Shown: positions 24,399-35,125, counted from the stretch's first letter. The stretch: 64,000 nt of DNA from Zoroaster sp. YZ-2022 (GCA_029582265.1 CM055822.1:1798001-1862000); one strand, 5' to 3'. Numbers and translations are program-made. Notes: a model not told the origin generated them from the sequence alone.

Positions 24399-27300
24399 TT
24401 ATTTCCTCTTAGCATGGCTCCTCATATGGGAGCGTAACCCTATCCCTGGGACACACAGTCTCCCACAGATACTGCAGGGAATTTTGTCCTGTGTTGAGGT
24501 GAGAGGTCCACGTTTCCTGCGGTCTCTCTTGTCTTGGATGGATTCCGCTCTTGCCTGTTCGAAGGTCTCGATGCCTTGGGTAACCTGATGCCTCCACCTT
24601 TCCCTGTCGGCAGCTTTATCCTCCCAGTTTGCTGCATCAATGTTGCAGCTCCTGAGGTTGGCCTTGAGTGTGTCTCTGAAGCGGAGAAGGGGTCTTCCCA
24701 GGCCACGCTGTCCATCCTTCAGCTGCCCGTAGAGCAGCATCTTTGGTATGCGGCTATCAGGCATTCGGACAACATGACCTGCCCACCGGAGCTGGGCCTT
24801 GATGATCAGGCTTTCAACGCTGGGTAGACCACACTTCTGCAGGACCTCGAGATTTGACACCTTGTCCTGCCACTTGTTGCATATTGAGCGCAGGCACCTC
24901 TGGTGAAACCGTTCCAACTGCTGGATGTGACGACGGTAGGTTGTCCAAGTTTCGCAACCGTAGAGTAGGGCACTCAAGACTACTGCTCTGTAGACAGCAG
25001 TTTTTGTGTTCAGCTTTATGCCATGGTTTTGCCACAGCCTCTTTGTCAGTCTTCCAAAGGATGAGCTGGCTTTGGAGGTGCGCAATGAGATCTCGTCGTC
25101 CAGAGATCCATTGCTAGAGATGGTGCTGCCTAGGTAGCAAAACTTCTCCACGGTCTTGAGATCCGTATTGTTAATGGTCACTGGTGGTTGGGGGAGCACA
25201 GCAGGGTTCTGAGGTGATGGGGGTGGTTGAAACATGGCCTCTGTCTTCCCCAGGCTTATAGTCAGACCAAAGCGCTTACAGGATACTGAGAAGCGGTTCA
25301 CAATGTGCTGGATGTCATCGGGAGTGGTAGCTGTCAGTGCACAGTCATCAGCAAAGAGGAATTCCCGCAGTAGAGCCTCAAACACTTTGGTCCTTGCCTG
25401 GAGTCTCCGCAAGTTGAAGAGTTTGCCACTGAAGCGGAACTGGATGTAAACACCTCTTTCGCAGTCTGTGAAAGCATCCAGCAGCATTGCGGAGAATAGG
25501 ATGGAAAAGAGGGTTGGTGCCAAAACGCATCCTTGCTTCACTCCGTTCCTAACTGGGAACGGCTCGGATGCATCACCATTCTCTTGGACCCTGGCTTGCA
25601 TTCCGTCATGGAAGGAAGCGATGAGAGAGATCAGCTTCCCTGGGCAGCCAAACTTGCCAAGGATCTGCCATAGGCCCTCTCGATTGACCGTGTCAAAGGC
25701 CTTGGTGAGGTCGACAAACACCATATAGAGGCCTTTGTTCTGCTCTCTGCACTTTTCTTGCAGCTGGCGGATGGCAAAGATCATGTCACAAGTACCTCTG
25801 CCCGCGCGGAAACCACATTGGGATTCAGGGACAGCATTCTCAGCTACATGGCTGATGAGCCGGTTGAGGATGATTCTCGCTAGTATCTTTCCTGCGATGC
25901 TCAGGAGGGATATACCGCGATGGTTATCGCAGGATGCCCTGTCCCCTTTCCTCTTGTAGATATGCACTATGGATGCATCCTTGAAGTCTTGAGGGACTTC
26001 ACCCTTCTTCCAGATTACCTGGTACAGGGACGTTAGCTTCTCTACTAGTGCCATACCTCCTCTCTTGTAGATGTCTGCGGGCAACCCATCACCTCCTGGT
26101 GCCTTTCCAGAAGTGGTCTGTTGGAGTGCTTTCACTGTCTCTGCACTGGTGGGGAGGTCAGCCAGTTCAACTTTCACTGGCAGCTGGGGTATTGTGGCAA
26201 TTGCCTCTTCAGAAATTGGAGACTCTCTGTTTAAGAGCTCGCTGAAGTGCTCTGCCCAGCGTGCTAAGATGTCACTCTTGTCAGTGAGCAGGACAGACTT
26301 GTCAGAGGAGCGGACTGGAATTGAGCCAGTGGTTTTGGGCCCGTAGACAGCACGCAGGCCTGCATGGAAAGACCGAAAGTCCTTCATGTCAGCAGCAAGC
26401 TGAAGATCTTCCGCAATCTTATCCCACCAGTTGTTTTCCATCTGCCGAGTCCTCTGCTGCAGTTTTTGCTTGGCTTGTTGGTATTGCTGCTTCTTCTGGC
26501 TGCAAGCCTTATCATCAAGATGTTGCTTGTGGGCTTCATGGAGCCTGTTGATGATGATGTCAATCTCGGTATCATTCTCGTCAAACCAGTCTCTATGCTT
26601 CCTTTTGACAAAACCGAGAGTATGAGCAGCAGCAGTGTAGACACTCTCCTTAAGGATCTTCCACTGTTCTTCCATTTCTCCATTCTCTGGGTCAAAACTG
26701 CGCAGCGCTTCCGTGATGTTTTCTTCTAGCGCATTGTTGTCACGTATCAAGCGTCCAACATTGAGCTTACGCATGGGCTTGTCTCGGGCTGTCTTCCTCT
26801 TCTGGGCAAGCTGGATGTTTATTTTGCTCCTGAGTAGACGATGGTCTGACCAGCATTCCGCACCTCTCATGCAGCGTGTGATGTGCACGTCACCTCTGTC
26901 TCTCTGGCGGGCTATGACGTAGTCTAGCATGTGCCACTGTTTGGAGCGGGGGTGCATCCAGGTGTTCTTGTATCTGTGGGCTTGTTGGAAGAGGGTATTT
27001 GTGATAGACAGCTCATGCTGCGCACACAGAGATAGCAGGCGTATACCATTGGAGTTGCAACTGCCAGTGCCATGGCGACCAAGGATGTTAGGCCACGTAA
27101 CATGGTCTGAACCCACTCGGGCATTGAAGTCCCCGAGTAAGAAGAGCTTGTCCTTGTGGCTAACCTTAGTGAGGAGGCTGCTGAGTTCTTCATAGAAGGC
27201 TTCTTTGGCATCCTCAGGATTGGTCATGGTGGGAGCATAGGCACTGATGATGGTTGCATATTGATCTTTTCCTATCCTGATGCGCAATGTCATGAGACGG

Positions 27301-27767
27301 TCACTGATGCCCCGAGGCAGGCTGTCAAGTTCTCTTGCTAAGTTTGTACGAATAGCAAATCCAACTCCGGAGGTTCTCACGTCATCTTCAGGCTTCCCAA
27401 TGCAGTAGAAGGTGTAACCTCCTCCAACTTCCTCAAACTGAGTCTCACCGGCGACTCTGGTCTCGCTCAGGGCAGCTATGTCAATCTGGTAGCGGCCAAG
27501 CATCCTGGCAATGAGGGCTGAGCGGCGCATTGGTCGATCGCCTCTGTCGAGCAGGGTCCGGACATTCCATGCTCCAAGAATTAGGGGTTTTCTCTGTTTT
27601 CTGTATTTTCGACCGCTGAGATGGATGGCCAGGTAGGTGCGGTTGCCTACCAAGCTCAAGTGGGGCAGGCTTTTTTTAGGGAACCTTTTATATCCCCTTC
27701 CCCATGTGGGGAGCAGTGCCATCCTAGATAGGGCGGCTCTGTCGCTGTAGGAGGACACGGGCACCAT
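24399..27767 (-). CDS. LINE ORF: AP endonuclease, reverse transcriptase and C-terminal zinc finger
   Basis: A single 1122-residue ORF whose ATG directly follows an in-frame TAG, so the start is firm. Residues about 64-310 form an APE-type endonuclease: GAWNVRT, ALSETR (catalytic Glu), SAYAP, LGDFNARVG, and the terminal SDHR motif. Residues about 545-830 are the reverse transcriptase: VFVDLTKAFD (first catalytic Asp), GVKQGCVLAPTLF, and FADDCAL with the two catalytic Asp. The last 25 residues hold a C2H2 finger, CSICGRLC...HMRSH. All key residues are present with no stop or frameshift, so the protein could be functional. It nicks the target and copies its RNA by target-primed reverse transcription. 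Confidence 0.95.
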   Translation of the reverse strand: MVPVSSYSDRAALSRMALLPTWGRGYKRFPKKSLPHLSLVGNRTYLAIHLSGRKYRKQRKPLILGAWNVRTLLDRGDRPMRRSALIARMLGRYQIDIAALSETRVAGETQFEEVGGGYTFYCIGKPEDDVRTSGVGFAIRTNLARELDSLPRGISDRLMTLRIRIGKDQYATIISAYAPTMTNPEDAKEAFYEELSSLLTKVSHKDKLFLLGDFNARVGSDHVTWPNILGRHGTGSCNSNGIRLLSLCAQHELSITNTLFQQAHRYKNTWMHPRSKQWHMLDYVIARQRDRGDVHITRCMRGAECWSDHRLLRSKINIQLAQKRKTARDKPMRKLNVGRLIRDNNALEENITEALRSFDPENGEMEEQWKILKESVYTAAAHTLGFVKRKHRDWFDENDTEIDIIINRLHEAHKQHLDDKACSQKKQQYQQAKQKLQQRTRQMENNWWDKIAEDLQLAADMKDFRSFHAGLRAVYGPKTTGSIPVRSSDKSVLLTDKSDILARWAEHFSELLNRESPISEEAIATIPQLPVKVELADLPTSAETVKALQQTTSGKAPGGDGLPADIYKRGGMALVEKLTSLYQVIWKKGEVPQDFKDASIVHIYKRKGDRASCDNHRGISLLSIAGKILARIILNRLISHVAENAVPESQCGFRAGRGTCDMIFAIRQLQEKCREQNKGLYMVFVDLTKAFDTVNREGLWQILGKFGCPGKLISLIASFHDGMQARVQENGDASEPFPVRNGVKQGCVLAPTLFSILFSAMLLDAFTDCERGVYIQFRFSGKLFNLRRLQARTKVFEALLREFLFADDCALTATTPDDIQHIVNRFSVSCKRFGLTISLGKTEAMFQPPPSPQNPAVLPQPPVTINNTDLKTVEKFCYLGSTISSNGSLDDEISLRTSKASSSFGRLTKRLWQNHGIKLNTKTAVYRAVVLSALLYGCETWTTYRRHIQQLERFHQRCLRSICNKWQDKVSNLEVLQKCGLPSVESLIIKAQLRWAGHVVRMPDSRIPKMLLYGQLKDGQRGLGRPLLRFRDTLKANLRSCNIDAANWEDKAADRERWRHQVTQGIETFEQARAESIQDKRDRRKRGPLTSTQDKIPCSICGRLCVPGIGLRSHMRSHAKRK

Positions 27768-28395
27768 CTACCCCGATGTACGGTGGACGGCCATCACCCC
27801 ACAGCCGCCTACGTGCAGAGTCATGACTAGAAGCTCCAAGCAACATCCTCTGCCTGCTCCCGTCGCCACTTCTCCATCGCCGCAGGACTTGGGGGTATGG
27901 GCTGGTGTGGGTGTCAGGTGCCTTGGGCAGGATACCTGCATGTCTTACCAGCACACAGATGTTTTAGGTGTTGAGCGGTCGTGCAGTCCTCTCACCACCC
28001 TCTCGCCTTCAGAGGGTCATTGCCCAACAGGTGCAGAAACTGCCACGTGTAGGGCGGCCCAAGAAGGTGCAGCTTTCTTGTTCGAAGTGTGCATCTCCTA
28101 GCCTTTGCCTAAAGAGGCATAGCCTACAAGGCAGCAGGTGGATTTTAGATCAGAGTTGCCTTCTCCTAGCCTGATCCTAAAGAGGAATGACCTACCAGGC
28201 AGCAGGTGGTTTGGAATCAGAGTTTCCCTCTCCTATCCGATGTGTTGGCTAGACTAGGTACCATCGGACGTACCATACAGGCATGCAGGAGGACCAGGTC
28301 TGACAGTAGGGACATTTCCTTAGCCAAAGGGCCCTTGCTGAGGTAAGGTTCTACCTCTCTGCAGCCTGCGGTTGCAGTTTAACGTCATGCCCAAG
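27768..28395 (-). promoter_or_regulatory. 5' leader of the LINE
   Basis: About 630 nt between the element's 5' end and the ATG, more GC-rich than the surroundings, with repeated CCTAG...TAAAGAGG and CAAGGCAGCAGGTGG-type segments (28090-28215). It presumably contains the internal promoter. Short ORFs inside (for example 27954-27724, minus) are not convincing. Confidence 0.5.
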
Positions 28396-28407
28396 ACATA
28401 AATATTA

Positions 28408-29006
28408 AGAAAGGCTTATAGTTATATATTGAACGAGTCCCATTGTTTTCTCTTACACGATCCAAAGGATCTTACACGATCCATTGCTTCAACATTGTGC
28501 CTACAGCATCGATCCCAATATATGTATGCATGGCTAGACAATGGCTTGACTCACGTGATATACTTTTACCTCAGTACTAGCGGAATATAAGGTCCACAAA
28601 TGGCAAATTTATCATTGAAGGAGGTAATTAATGTGAGACATTTCAGGTGACTTAAGGCTACATGTACATCAATAAAAGTACAATACTGGGTACCTTCATT
28701 ATAAGTGTAGTGTTATGCTTGTTACCGTGTAAAAGTGGCTACGCTGTGGCTGTGTATATATAGAAACATTATTAAATGAACAAGGCTGGGTGATGTCAGT
28801 TTTGATCATTTATGAAATATGACTGCATTAGTCAGGAATGAATTAATGCATTCAACATCTATAGGCAGTGTACACTATAGGTGAAATTTCTGTAAATCCA
28901 TCCACAGACATTAACTGCCTTTTGGACATCAAATGATAAAGATCAAGTCTTGTGTGTGAATTATAATACACATGGATCAGTTAAGAGGTTACCGAGAGAT
29001 TGATAT
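28408..29006. other. Non-coding; short remnant resembling F5/8C locus intron 1
   Basis: CTTTTGGACATCAAATGATA followed by GATCAAG at about 28918-28950 resembles locus A at 9191-9222 (CTTTTGGACATTAAATGATA...GATCAAG). Otherwise A+T-rich with no gene. Confidence 0.45.
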
Positions 29007-29183
29007 ATTCTTTCTCTCGTGCCTCAAAACAGGCTGTCATGGGAAACAAAATGCCATCGTCATTGTCACCATCATGTGTCTCAAACAGACAGCGATAATC
29101 GCCTGAAATAAACCTTTTACATGCTTCTTAAAGAAATACATTTGAGCAAAAGAATGACCTTCTCTAGCCTCTGAATGAGGGCG
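29007..29183 (-). repeat. 177-bp inverted repeat, right arm
   Basis: Reverse complement of 23660-23836. The two arms enclose about 5.2 kb including the whole LINE, so the LINE may have landed inside a foldback or TIR element. No transposase is seen between the arms apart from the LINE ORF. Confidence 0.85.
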
Positions 29184-30100
29184 TATGAATGTCAGTCTAA
29201 ATGAAGATCTACCTTTGAGCCCTCAAAAAGGTTTTAACAAATTAAACCGAAGCTTCATTGAGAATTTTAATATATGGAAAGAATTCATAAACGGTTTACA
29301 GACAACAGCGTGTGATTAATTCGATTGTATAAATTAATGTTAGTTTAACCAATCCAGCTGAGATATTACCAAACGTATATGGGTGCACCCCACTATTCAA
29401 TAGTGACCAAATTCATGAGTCGAGCTCATTATCATAATTTGTATGCCCTAAAATATTTCGGATAAACAAAGATTTGAGGTCCATACATATGAGGGATTGT
29501 GTACAATTAGTCAAATATCATGAGTGTTTTAGATACACTAGGCTCAGAAAAAGTGGTCCTAATTTGCTTCCAAGCGTATGCCTTTTTTTCAAAATGGATG
29601 CTTGCCAGTGTGGGCTTTTCACATAGTGTAGAGGTTGGTTTCCATTGGGATGAGAATAAATCGATGGGACTCTGGACTATCCATATGAAATTGAATACAA
29701 AATAAAAGTTTAGATATCAATTAATATTTAGTTTTTAAATTAGTTTTTAATGCTTTTTGAAAATGTTGTCTTTAGAATTAATTTCTATGGGAGCTTATAT
29801 GGGCTGCACCCATAAATAATGCGCCTCAAAAGGACTGAGCACATTACACTTGGATTTGATATCGGATGGCTTGAAGATTATATCACCTGTGTTTGGCCCA
29901 CAAAACAGAATTTATAAAACGAACGAACTTTAAAAGATAATATCGTTGTTAATGTCAGAAACTGTAAAATAAAAACGATATTTGACTGAAACGCCCTTTA
30001 TTCTGATTGACATTCAATCGGAAGACTGCCCACACCCTCAGCCTGTTAGATACAATAAATTGTGTGGTCACGTGCAACATTCAATTTATAAAATGAAAGC
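29184..30100. other. Non-coding; no gene seen
   Basis: A+T-rich sequence with short ORFs lacking any recognisable motif. Confidence 0.5.
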
Positions 30101-30106
30101 ATATAA

Positions 30107-30512
30107 CTTCCTTAAACCCCGTGCCCCCACGGTTACGCCCCTGACAGTGATCTTCCTTAAACCTCGTGCCCCCACAGTTACGCCCCTGACAGTGATCTTC
30201 CTTAAACCCCGTGCCCCCATAGTTACGCCACTGACAGTGATCTTCCTTAAACCCCGTGCCCCCACAGTTACGCCCCTGACAGTGATCTTCCTTAAACCCC
30301 GTGCCGCCACAGTTACGCCCCTGACAGTGATCTTCCTTAAACCCCGTGCCCCCACAGTTACGCCCCTGACAGTGATCTTCCTTAAACCCCGTGCCCCTAC
30401 AGTTACGCCCCTGACAGTGATCTTCCTTAAACCCCGTGCCCCCACAGTTACGCCCCTGACAGTGATCTTCCTTAAACCCCGTGCCCCCACAGTTACGCCA
30501 CTGACAGTCATA
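30107..30512. repeat. 45-bp minisatellite, 9 copies
   Basis: The unit is CTTCCTTAAACCCCGTGCCC followed by CCACAGTTACGCCCCTGACAGTGAT in slightly varying form. Because 45 is a multiple of three and the unit lacks stops in several frames, long repetitive ORFs appear on both strands; they are artefacts of the period, not genes. Copies differ by one or two bases. Confidence 0.9.
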
Positions 30513-30967
30513 TTGTGGTTCAATCTCCAAACGATGACCAGAGCACGCTAGTCGAAATGTAGAGAAGACAGTATATGGTTCTTATCAAAACCACAATCGA
30601 TCTGAGCGATAGTTGAATTTAACTCGCATGACGTTACCGCAAATCGATAATAACTATTAAGGATTTGTCATCCACTGACGGAGATACATTGATTTTTGAT
30701 GATTATTTTTGAAGTAGGCGTGGTCATGCTGAAGAATTAGGTATTATTACTTACCATGCATATGGTCCTTTTTGCGCATCGCCAAGGCCATAATTTGCGA
30801 AGGCGTAGATGTTAAAATTTCATCTTCAACTTTTTAAAATCTCCATTGATTATACAACAGATTTAAGAGAGAGATTGGTCTATCAATAGGTCCAGAACAG
30901 AGACCTACTCTGTATCAACCTACAAATGTATAGCCAAAAATACAAAAACAATGAATTAACGTTATTA

Positions 30968-31095
30968 CTTAACTGACGGACAAACAAAAAGTATAGACAA
31001 ACAAGAAGGACATTATGACCAAGTGAATATGATAATGGAATGACTGAAGATATAACCTTACTTGTAGTTAAAGAGAAAGATACAGAAGAGCAATT
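30968..31095 (-). repeat. Inverted remnant of F5/8C locus intron 2
   Basis: Read on the minus strand, this stretch (TTTCTCTTTAACTACAAGTA, CATTCCATTATCATATTCAC, TTGTCTATACTTTTTGTTTG, TCCGTCAGTTAAG) resembles locus A intron 2 around 9918-10020 and the equivalent parts of B and C. It is diverged and carries no exon, so it is a relic of a fourth, inverted paralogous fragment. Confidence 0.55.
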
Positions 31096-32430
31096 CTTTC
31101 AGATTATTACATCTGAACATCTTAAAGTATACGAGAAAAAGATGGTATTATTTGTTTCCACGGGTATGGCTTATTATTTGAAAGTGGAGCTCTAAGCAAA
31201 TAATTATTATTAATTAATATTTTCCCATCTTAAGACACGTTATGTCATAAAGAAACTAAATAGGATACGTTTTATTATCAAATCTCACATTAAAACATCG
31301 TAAAAAGTCACTTTCTTAGAACGCCTTTGTGTTTAATTCAGAAGCTAGTTTTCCGCTATTTTAACGGCAATTTCCAGAAATGTTATTTTGGCATTGTTTA
31401 TTCCCCATACAAAAAGAGATTCTGACGACTATTTTGTGAATATCACATTTGAAAGTGTTTGATATCATTCCTAAAAGGAAATTATCGATATTCCAATGAA
31501 ATTTACGGAAATTGCCAATAAATCACGGGCGATTTATCCTTCAGGTCCACTGGAGGAAAAACAATTATGGTCCTCTTACGTTTACGAATCGCCTTTCCGA
31601 TGTTGCCCTTGCAAATTCAAGAAATTATTTATATTTTCTTAGAGCTCTCTTTAGCAGGTTCAGAAGTCTAAACACACTATTATCTCTAATTCTGAGAACA
31701 GTAAATAGTCTATAATTAGCATTTCAGTAGTCAGGATTCTACCATTGAACAGAACTTACATATGGGTATCTACACGTCTAAGTTTAACGATACAGGGGTC
31801 ATTTAAACAAAGTATCTTTTATCAAATCAGTAATATTGCAGTGCACCCGATACTCCAAATTTGTGTCAGTAGATAACGTCTCAAAAGGATCAATTTCATC
31901 TTGCTATTAACAAGCACAGATTATAATCTGGTAGTCTGGATTACAATTGGTGTCGTTAAGTCAGTCAGTCGTTATAATCTGGGTGGCACATGCATAATCG
32001 CATAATCGCAATCGTTAAATATTTTCGTCGTTAACATTTAATTTAAAGAAGAACATAAAATAGTTATAGCCTAATTAGAACGTTGCTGATGGCAACTCTT
32101 AAGAAATACTCAATGAACCCACTATCAGGGTCAAAATAAAACACTTAGGCAACAGACAACACTGCTATCATAGTTTACTGTCACGAAGTATACTAATAAC
32201 AACTTACCCAATCATGCAACGATGAGCCCCATGTCAGGTCTTAGAATTCAAACAGGTTTTTTGTTGTTTGATTTCGGAGTTGTCCTCCTGGATGATCTAC
32301 TTACAAGCAGGAGACCCTCATCTTCCCCTTCTTCATCAAAAAGCTTGGTTATATTTTGAGTGGAATGATTTTTAATTGATTGTGGATAATGGGTAATTAT
32401 TTTATGAGGGGTTACTAATAAGTAAATAAA
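31096..32430. other. Non-coding; no gene seen
   Basis: A+T-rich sequence without recognisable coding or repeat structure. Confidence 0.45.
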
Positions 32431-32435
32431 ACTTC

Positions 32436-32501
32436 GGTTAGGGGCGTGGCCGCTGTTAATGGAACAAGGGAAGTCCATTAACAGCGGCCACTCGCCTAAC
32501 C
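32436..32501. repeat. Near-perfect 28-bp hairpin
   Basis: GGTTAGGGGCGTGGCCGCTG... pairs with the reverse-complement arm ending ...CGCCTAACC: 28-bp arms, 2 mismatches, 10-nt loop (ACAAGGGAAG). No flanking target duplication is obvious. Confidence 0.8.
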
Positions 32502-32567
32502 AGCGATCATTATCAGCCGGTAAATAATTAAGCTTCACATTTGACAGTTTGAAATGAATTTTTTTTT

Positions 32568-32570
<3 letters not shown>

Positions 32571-32633
<63 letters not shown>

Positions 32634-32636
32634 ATA
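32571..32636. repeat. (AAAT)n microsatellite
   Basis: About 16 uninterrupted TAAA/AAAT units. It sits at the 3' end (minus orientation) of the LINE fragment that follows, consistent with the simple-repeat tail of a non-LTR element. Confidence 0.9.
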
Positions 32637-33170
32637 CTTTTACTTTTCAAAGGAGAACTTTATTTCAAATTTCTTGAAAAAGCAGCATATTAAACAGATA
32701 TATACAAAATTAAAAGAATTGTAAAGAAATACATTCAGTACCTTAATAGTAGTGAATTGATACAATGAAAACCAGAAACAAAAACTTTAACTAGAAATGC
32801 CGCAAAGGCCAAGTTGCCACCTTCGGAAGCTGGATGCCCCAAGTCCTTCCAAAGGGTAGCAACAAGGCATAAGAGGAGGGGAAAAAGGGAGTTGACAGTA
32901 AAGTACATTTTTACATTGTCGATATCCTTGTCTTGGAGAGGGGAGGGGAGGAGAAAAGGAAGGGAGCCGGGGAGGGGGGGGCATGGGTTCCTTAGCGTCT
33001 GGTGTGGGCACAAAAGTGCCCACTGCCAGTCCCCCATGCGGGATAGGTGGCGGGCTTGGGCGGCGAAAAAACACCACGGCTCGTCTGGGAAGCGACGAGA
33101 CCTGCTCAAGCCCGTCAACCTAGGGATAAGACAAGGGTAAAGAAATGAATATTATAGAGAACAATAAAAA
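32637..33170 (-). mobile_element. 3' end of a non-LTR retrotransposon
   Basis: Read on the minus strand the segment has a C-rich part, then an A+T-rich 3'UTR with TGTATATATCTG and AAATAAAGTTC (a polyadenylation-like signal), ending directly in (TTTA)n. It looks like a 5'-truncated LINE with its tetranucleotide tail. No RT motif is preserved, so clade assignment is not possible. Confidence 0.5.
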
Positions 33171-33175
33171 ATTAA

Positions 33176-33189
33176 AATAAATAAATATA

Positions 33190-33224
<35 letters not shown>

Positions 33225-33225
33225 A
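33176..33225. repeat. (AAAT)n microsatellite, second tract
   Basis: About 12 AAAT/ATAA units with one TATAT interruption, on the other side of the LINE fragment. Confidence 0.9.
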
Positions 33226-33611
33226 ATGAATGTTATAATAAGCTTCTTTGGCAAAAGGATATGGTTATGGTGAGGGTATCGTGATATTTGTGACCATGTC
33301 AAAAGTGTATACAATCAACCTTGTCCCTGGGGACGAGGTTGGTACACAATGCATTCATCATATCTAGAGCGTTTAATATTATGCTCGTTCAGGCGGTATG
33401 TTTCCAAACACAAAATTCTAAACCTGATCTTTACCGGCCGTTGATACACCCCCACATGGTCACGTTTCGACCAATCACAATGTCTAAACTGTTCAAGGTA
33501 TTTATGAATATGGATTTAATGTGATTTAACGTAGCCTGAGTCGCAATGAAACAATGAATTCCCCTCGAGGCTAATTAAAAACAATGTTTCTTTGGTAGTA
33601 CCTAAAATAAT

Positions 33612-35125
33612 AATAACTAGAGCTCAAGTGTTTGTTAGAACAAACACACGGTGTTCGTGTCAACTTCCGGTTCAATCACATTATCATCGTACACGGAAGG
33701 CACGCCCAAATACCATATCATGGACTCTATATAAGTGCTTCAGAATATTTGTTCACTTGAACTTCCGGTTTCGACCGGAAGGGGAGGTCAGATTGGGTCA
33801 TGTCTGTGTGCGAAATGTCACACAATTCAAGATCTGTAAAATGATGCAAAGATTGTGTAAATATATTTTGTGGTTCATGAGATATGATTTTTTTTAATAT
33901 TAAAATTGGATTTTAGTGTATTTCGATATCTGATGACGTCACCACGACGTCACAACTTTACCTGAAACTATATGTCATAACGTTATTCACAACTACATGC
34001 TATGGTCTAAATATGTGTCAAGTTTCAAGGCTCTGTGATCTTTGGAACTATGTTTTTTTGTTCGATAAGTCTCATCAAGAAGGAGAAGAAAAACTAGAGC
34101 TCAAGTGTTTGTTAGAACAAACACACGGTGTTCGTGTCAACTTCCTGTTCAATCAAATTTTCATTGATGATGTCAATTATGTTTTGCAAACGTGTATTAT
34201 CTTTTATTATAACAATATCAATTTCATATTCGAAAGACCTATCAATTTTGCTTCAGAATGTTGAATTTTGAACTGCCTGTTTAGACCGGAAGTAAAGGTC
34301 GTGTCAGGTGATTTGAAGGTCATATATATGACACAATAAAACTTCCTTGTAATCATGAAAAAATAACGTTAGTACATGCTATGGCTCAATATCTGAGATA
34401 GGGGGCGCTCTGAACATTGATGACGTCATCAAACATATTTTTTTTAAAGATAAGATGTCACTGATCACTTCATTCACAGAAGTCATATTCAAATTTTCTC
34501 TGGTTTTTGGGATAGAAAATTATTATTTTTCTAAACCCGCCGCCAGAGGGCGCTGTGACAGGTGATGACGTCATCAGTCACATTTTTGGAAAGGTCAATA
34601 GTAATTTCGTACACGGAAGGCACGCCCAAATACCATATCATGGACTCTATGATATGGTAAGTGCTTCAGAATATTTGTTCACTTAAACTTCCAGTTTCGA
34701 CCGGAAGGGGAGGTCAGATTGGGTCATGTCTGTGTACAAAATATCACACAATTCAAGATATGTAAGATGACGCAAAGACTGTGTAAATATCTGTTGTGGT
34801 TCATGAGATATGATTTTTTGAAATATTAAAATTGGATTTTAGTGTATTTCGATATCTGATGACGTCACCACGACGTCACAACCTGAAACTATATGTCATA
34901 ACGTTATTCACTACTACATGTTATGGTCTAAGATGGTCTAAGTATGTGTCAAGTTTGAAGGCTATGTGAACTTTAGAACTATGTTTTTCTTGTTCGATAA
35001 GTCTCATCGAGAAGAAGGAGAAGACATTTTTTTTTTCAAGAGGTGTTCGCGCTGCCGCACGAACACCTAAAAAAACCGAACAATTTCAAGAGGTGTTCGC
35101 GCTGTCGCACGAACACCTAATAATA
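33612..35125 (+). mobile_element. Two tandem copies of a non-coding hairpin-rich repeat
   Basis: Both copies start ACTAGAGCTCAAGTGTTTGT (33615 and 34093), which includes the hairpin GTGTTTGTT/AACAAACAC. Both share a block of about 400 bp (33689-34092 and 34608-35027) with ACGGAAGGCACGCCCAAATA, TTTCGACCGGAAGGGGAGGT and GATGACGTCACCACGACGTC. The first copy lacks about 450 bp of the second. No coding capacity was found. The terminal hairpins and CACCTAA end vaguely recall Helitron-type ends, but this is unproven. Confidence 0.7.
35034..35122 (+). repeat. Two tandem hairpins AGGTGTTCG/CGAACACCT
   Basis: TTTCAAGAGGTGTTCGCGCT...GCACGAACACCTAA occurs twice about 52 bp apart. Each copy forms a perfect 9-bp stem with a loop of about 10 nt at the end of the preceding repeat element. 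Confidence 0.8.

Larger units (their letters stand above)
24356..28395 (-). mobile_element. Full-length non-LTR retrotransposon (LINE) with 12-bp target duplication
   Basis: The element is flanked by identical ACATAAATATTA at 24344-24355 and 28396-28407, which fixes both ends: about 4.04 kb on the minus strand. Its 5' end is CTTGGGCATGACG and it has about 630 bp of 5' leader. One long ORF follows, then a 3' tail of about 43 nt ending in a hairpin and GACTCCACTATA. There is no poly(A). The intact ORF, exact duplications and full length suggest a recent insertion. The endonuclease and RT resemble genes often mis-annotated as 'craniofacial development protein 2-like'. The clade is not assigned. 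Confidence 0.9.

Noticed and set aside
27823..28174. Antisense ORFs in the LINE 5' leader as an ORF1
   Set aside because: They are on the opposite strand to the element, and no nucleic-acid-binding motif is present.
30081..30551. Repeat proteins of 145-189 codons on both strands
   Set aside because: They are produced by the 45-bp minisatellite period and have no flanking coding context.
32735..33140. Pro/Arg-rich ORFs on both strands
   Set aside because: They fall in the GC-rich part of a LINE 3' end and are open on both strands because of composition.
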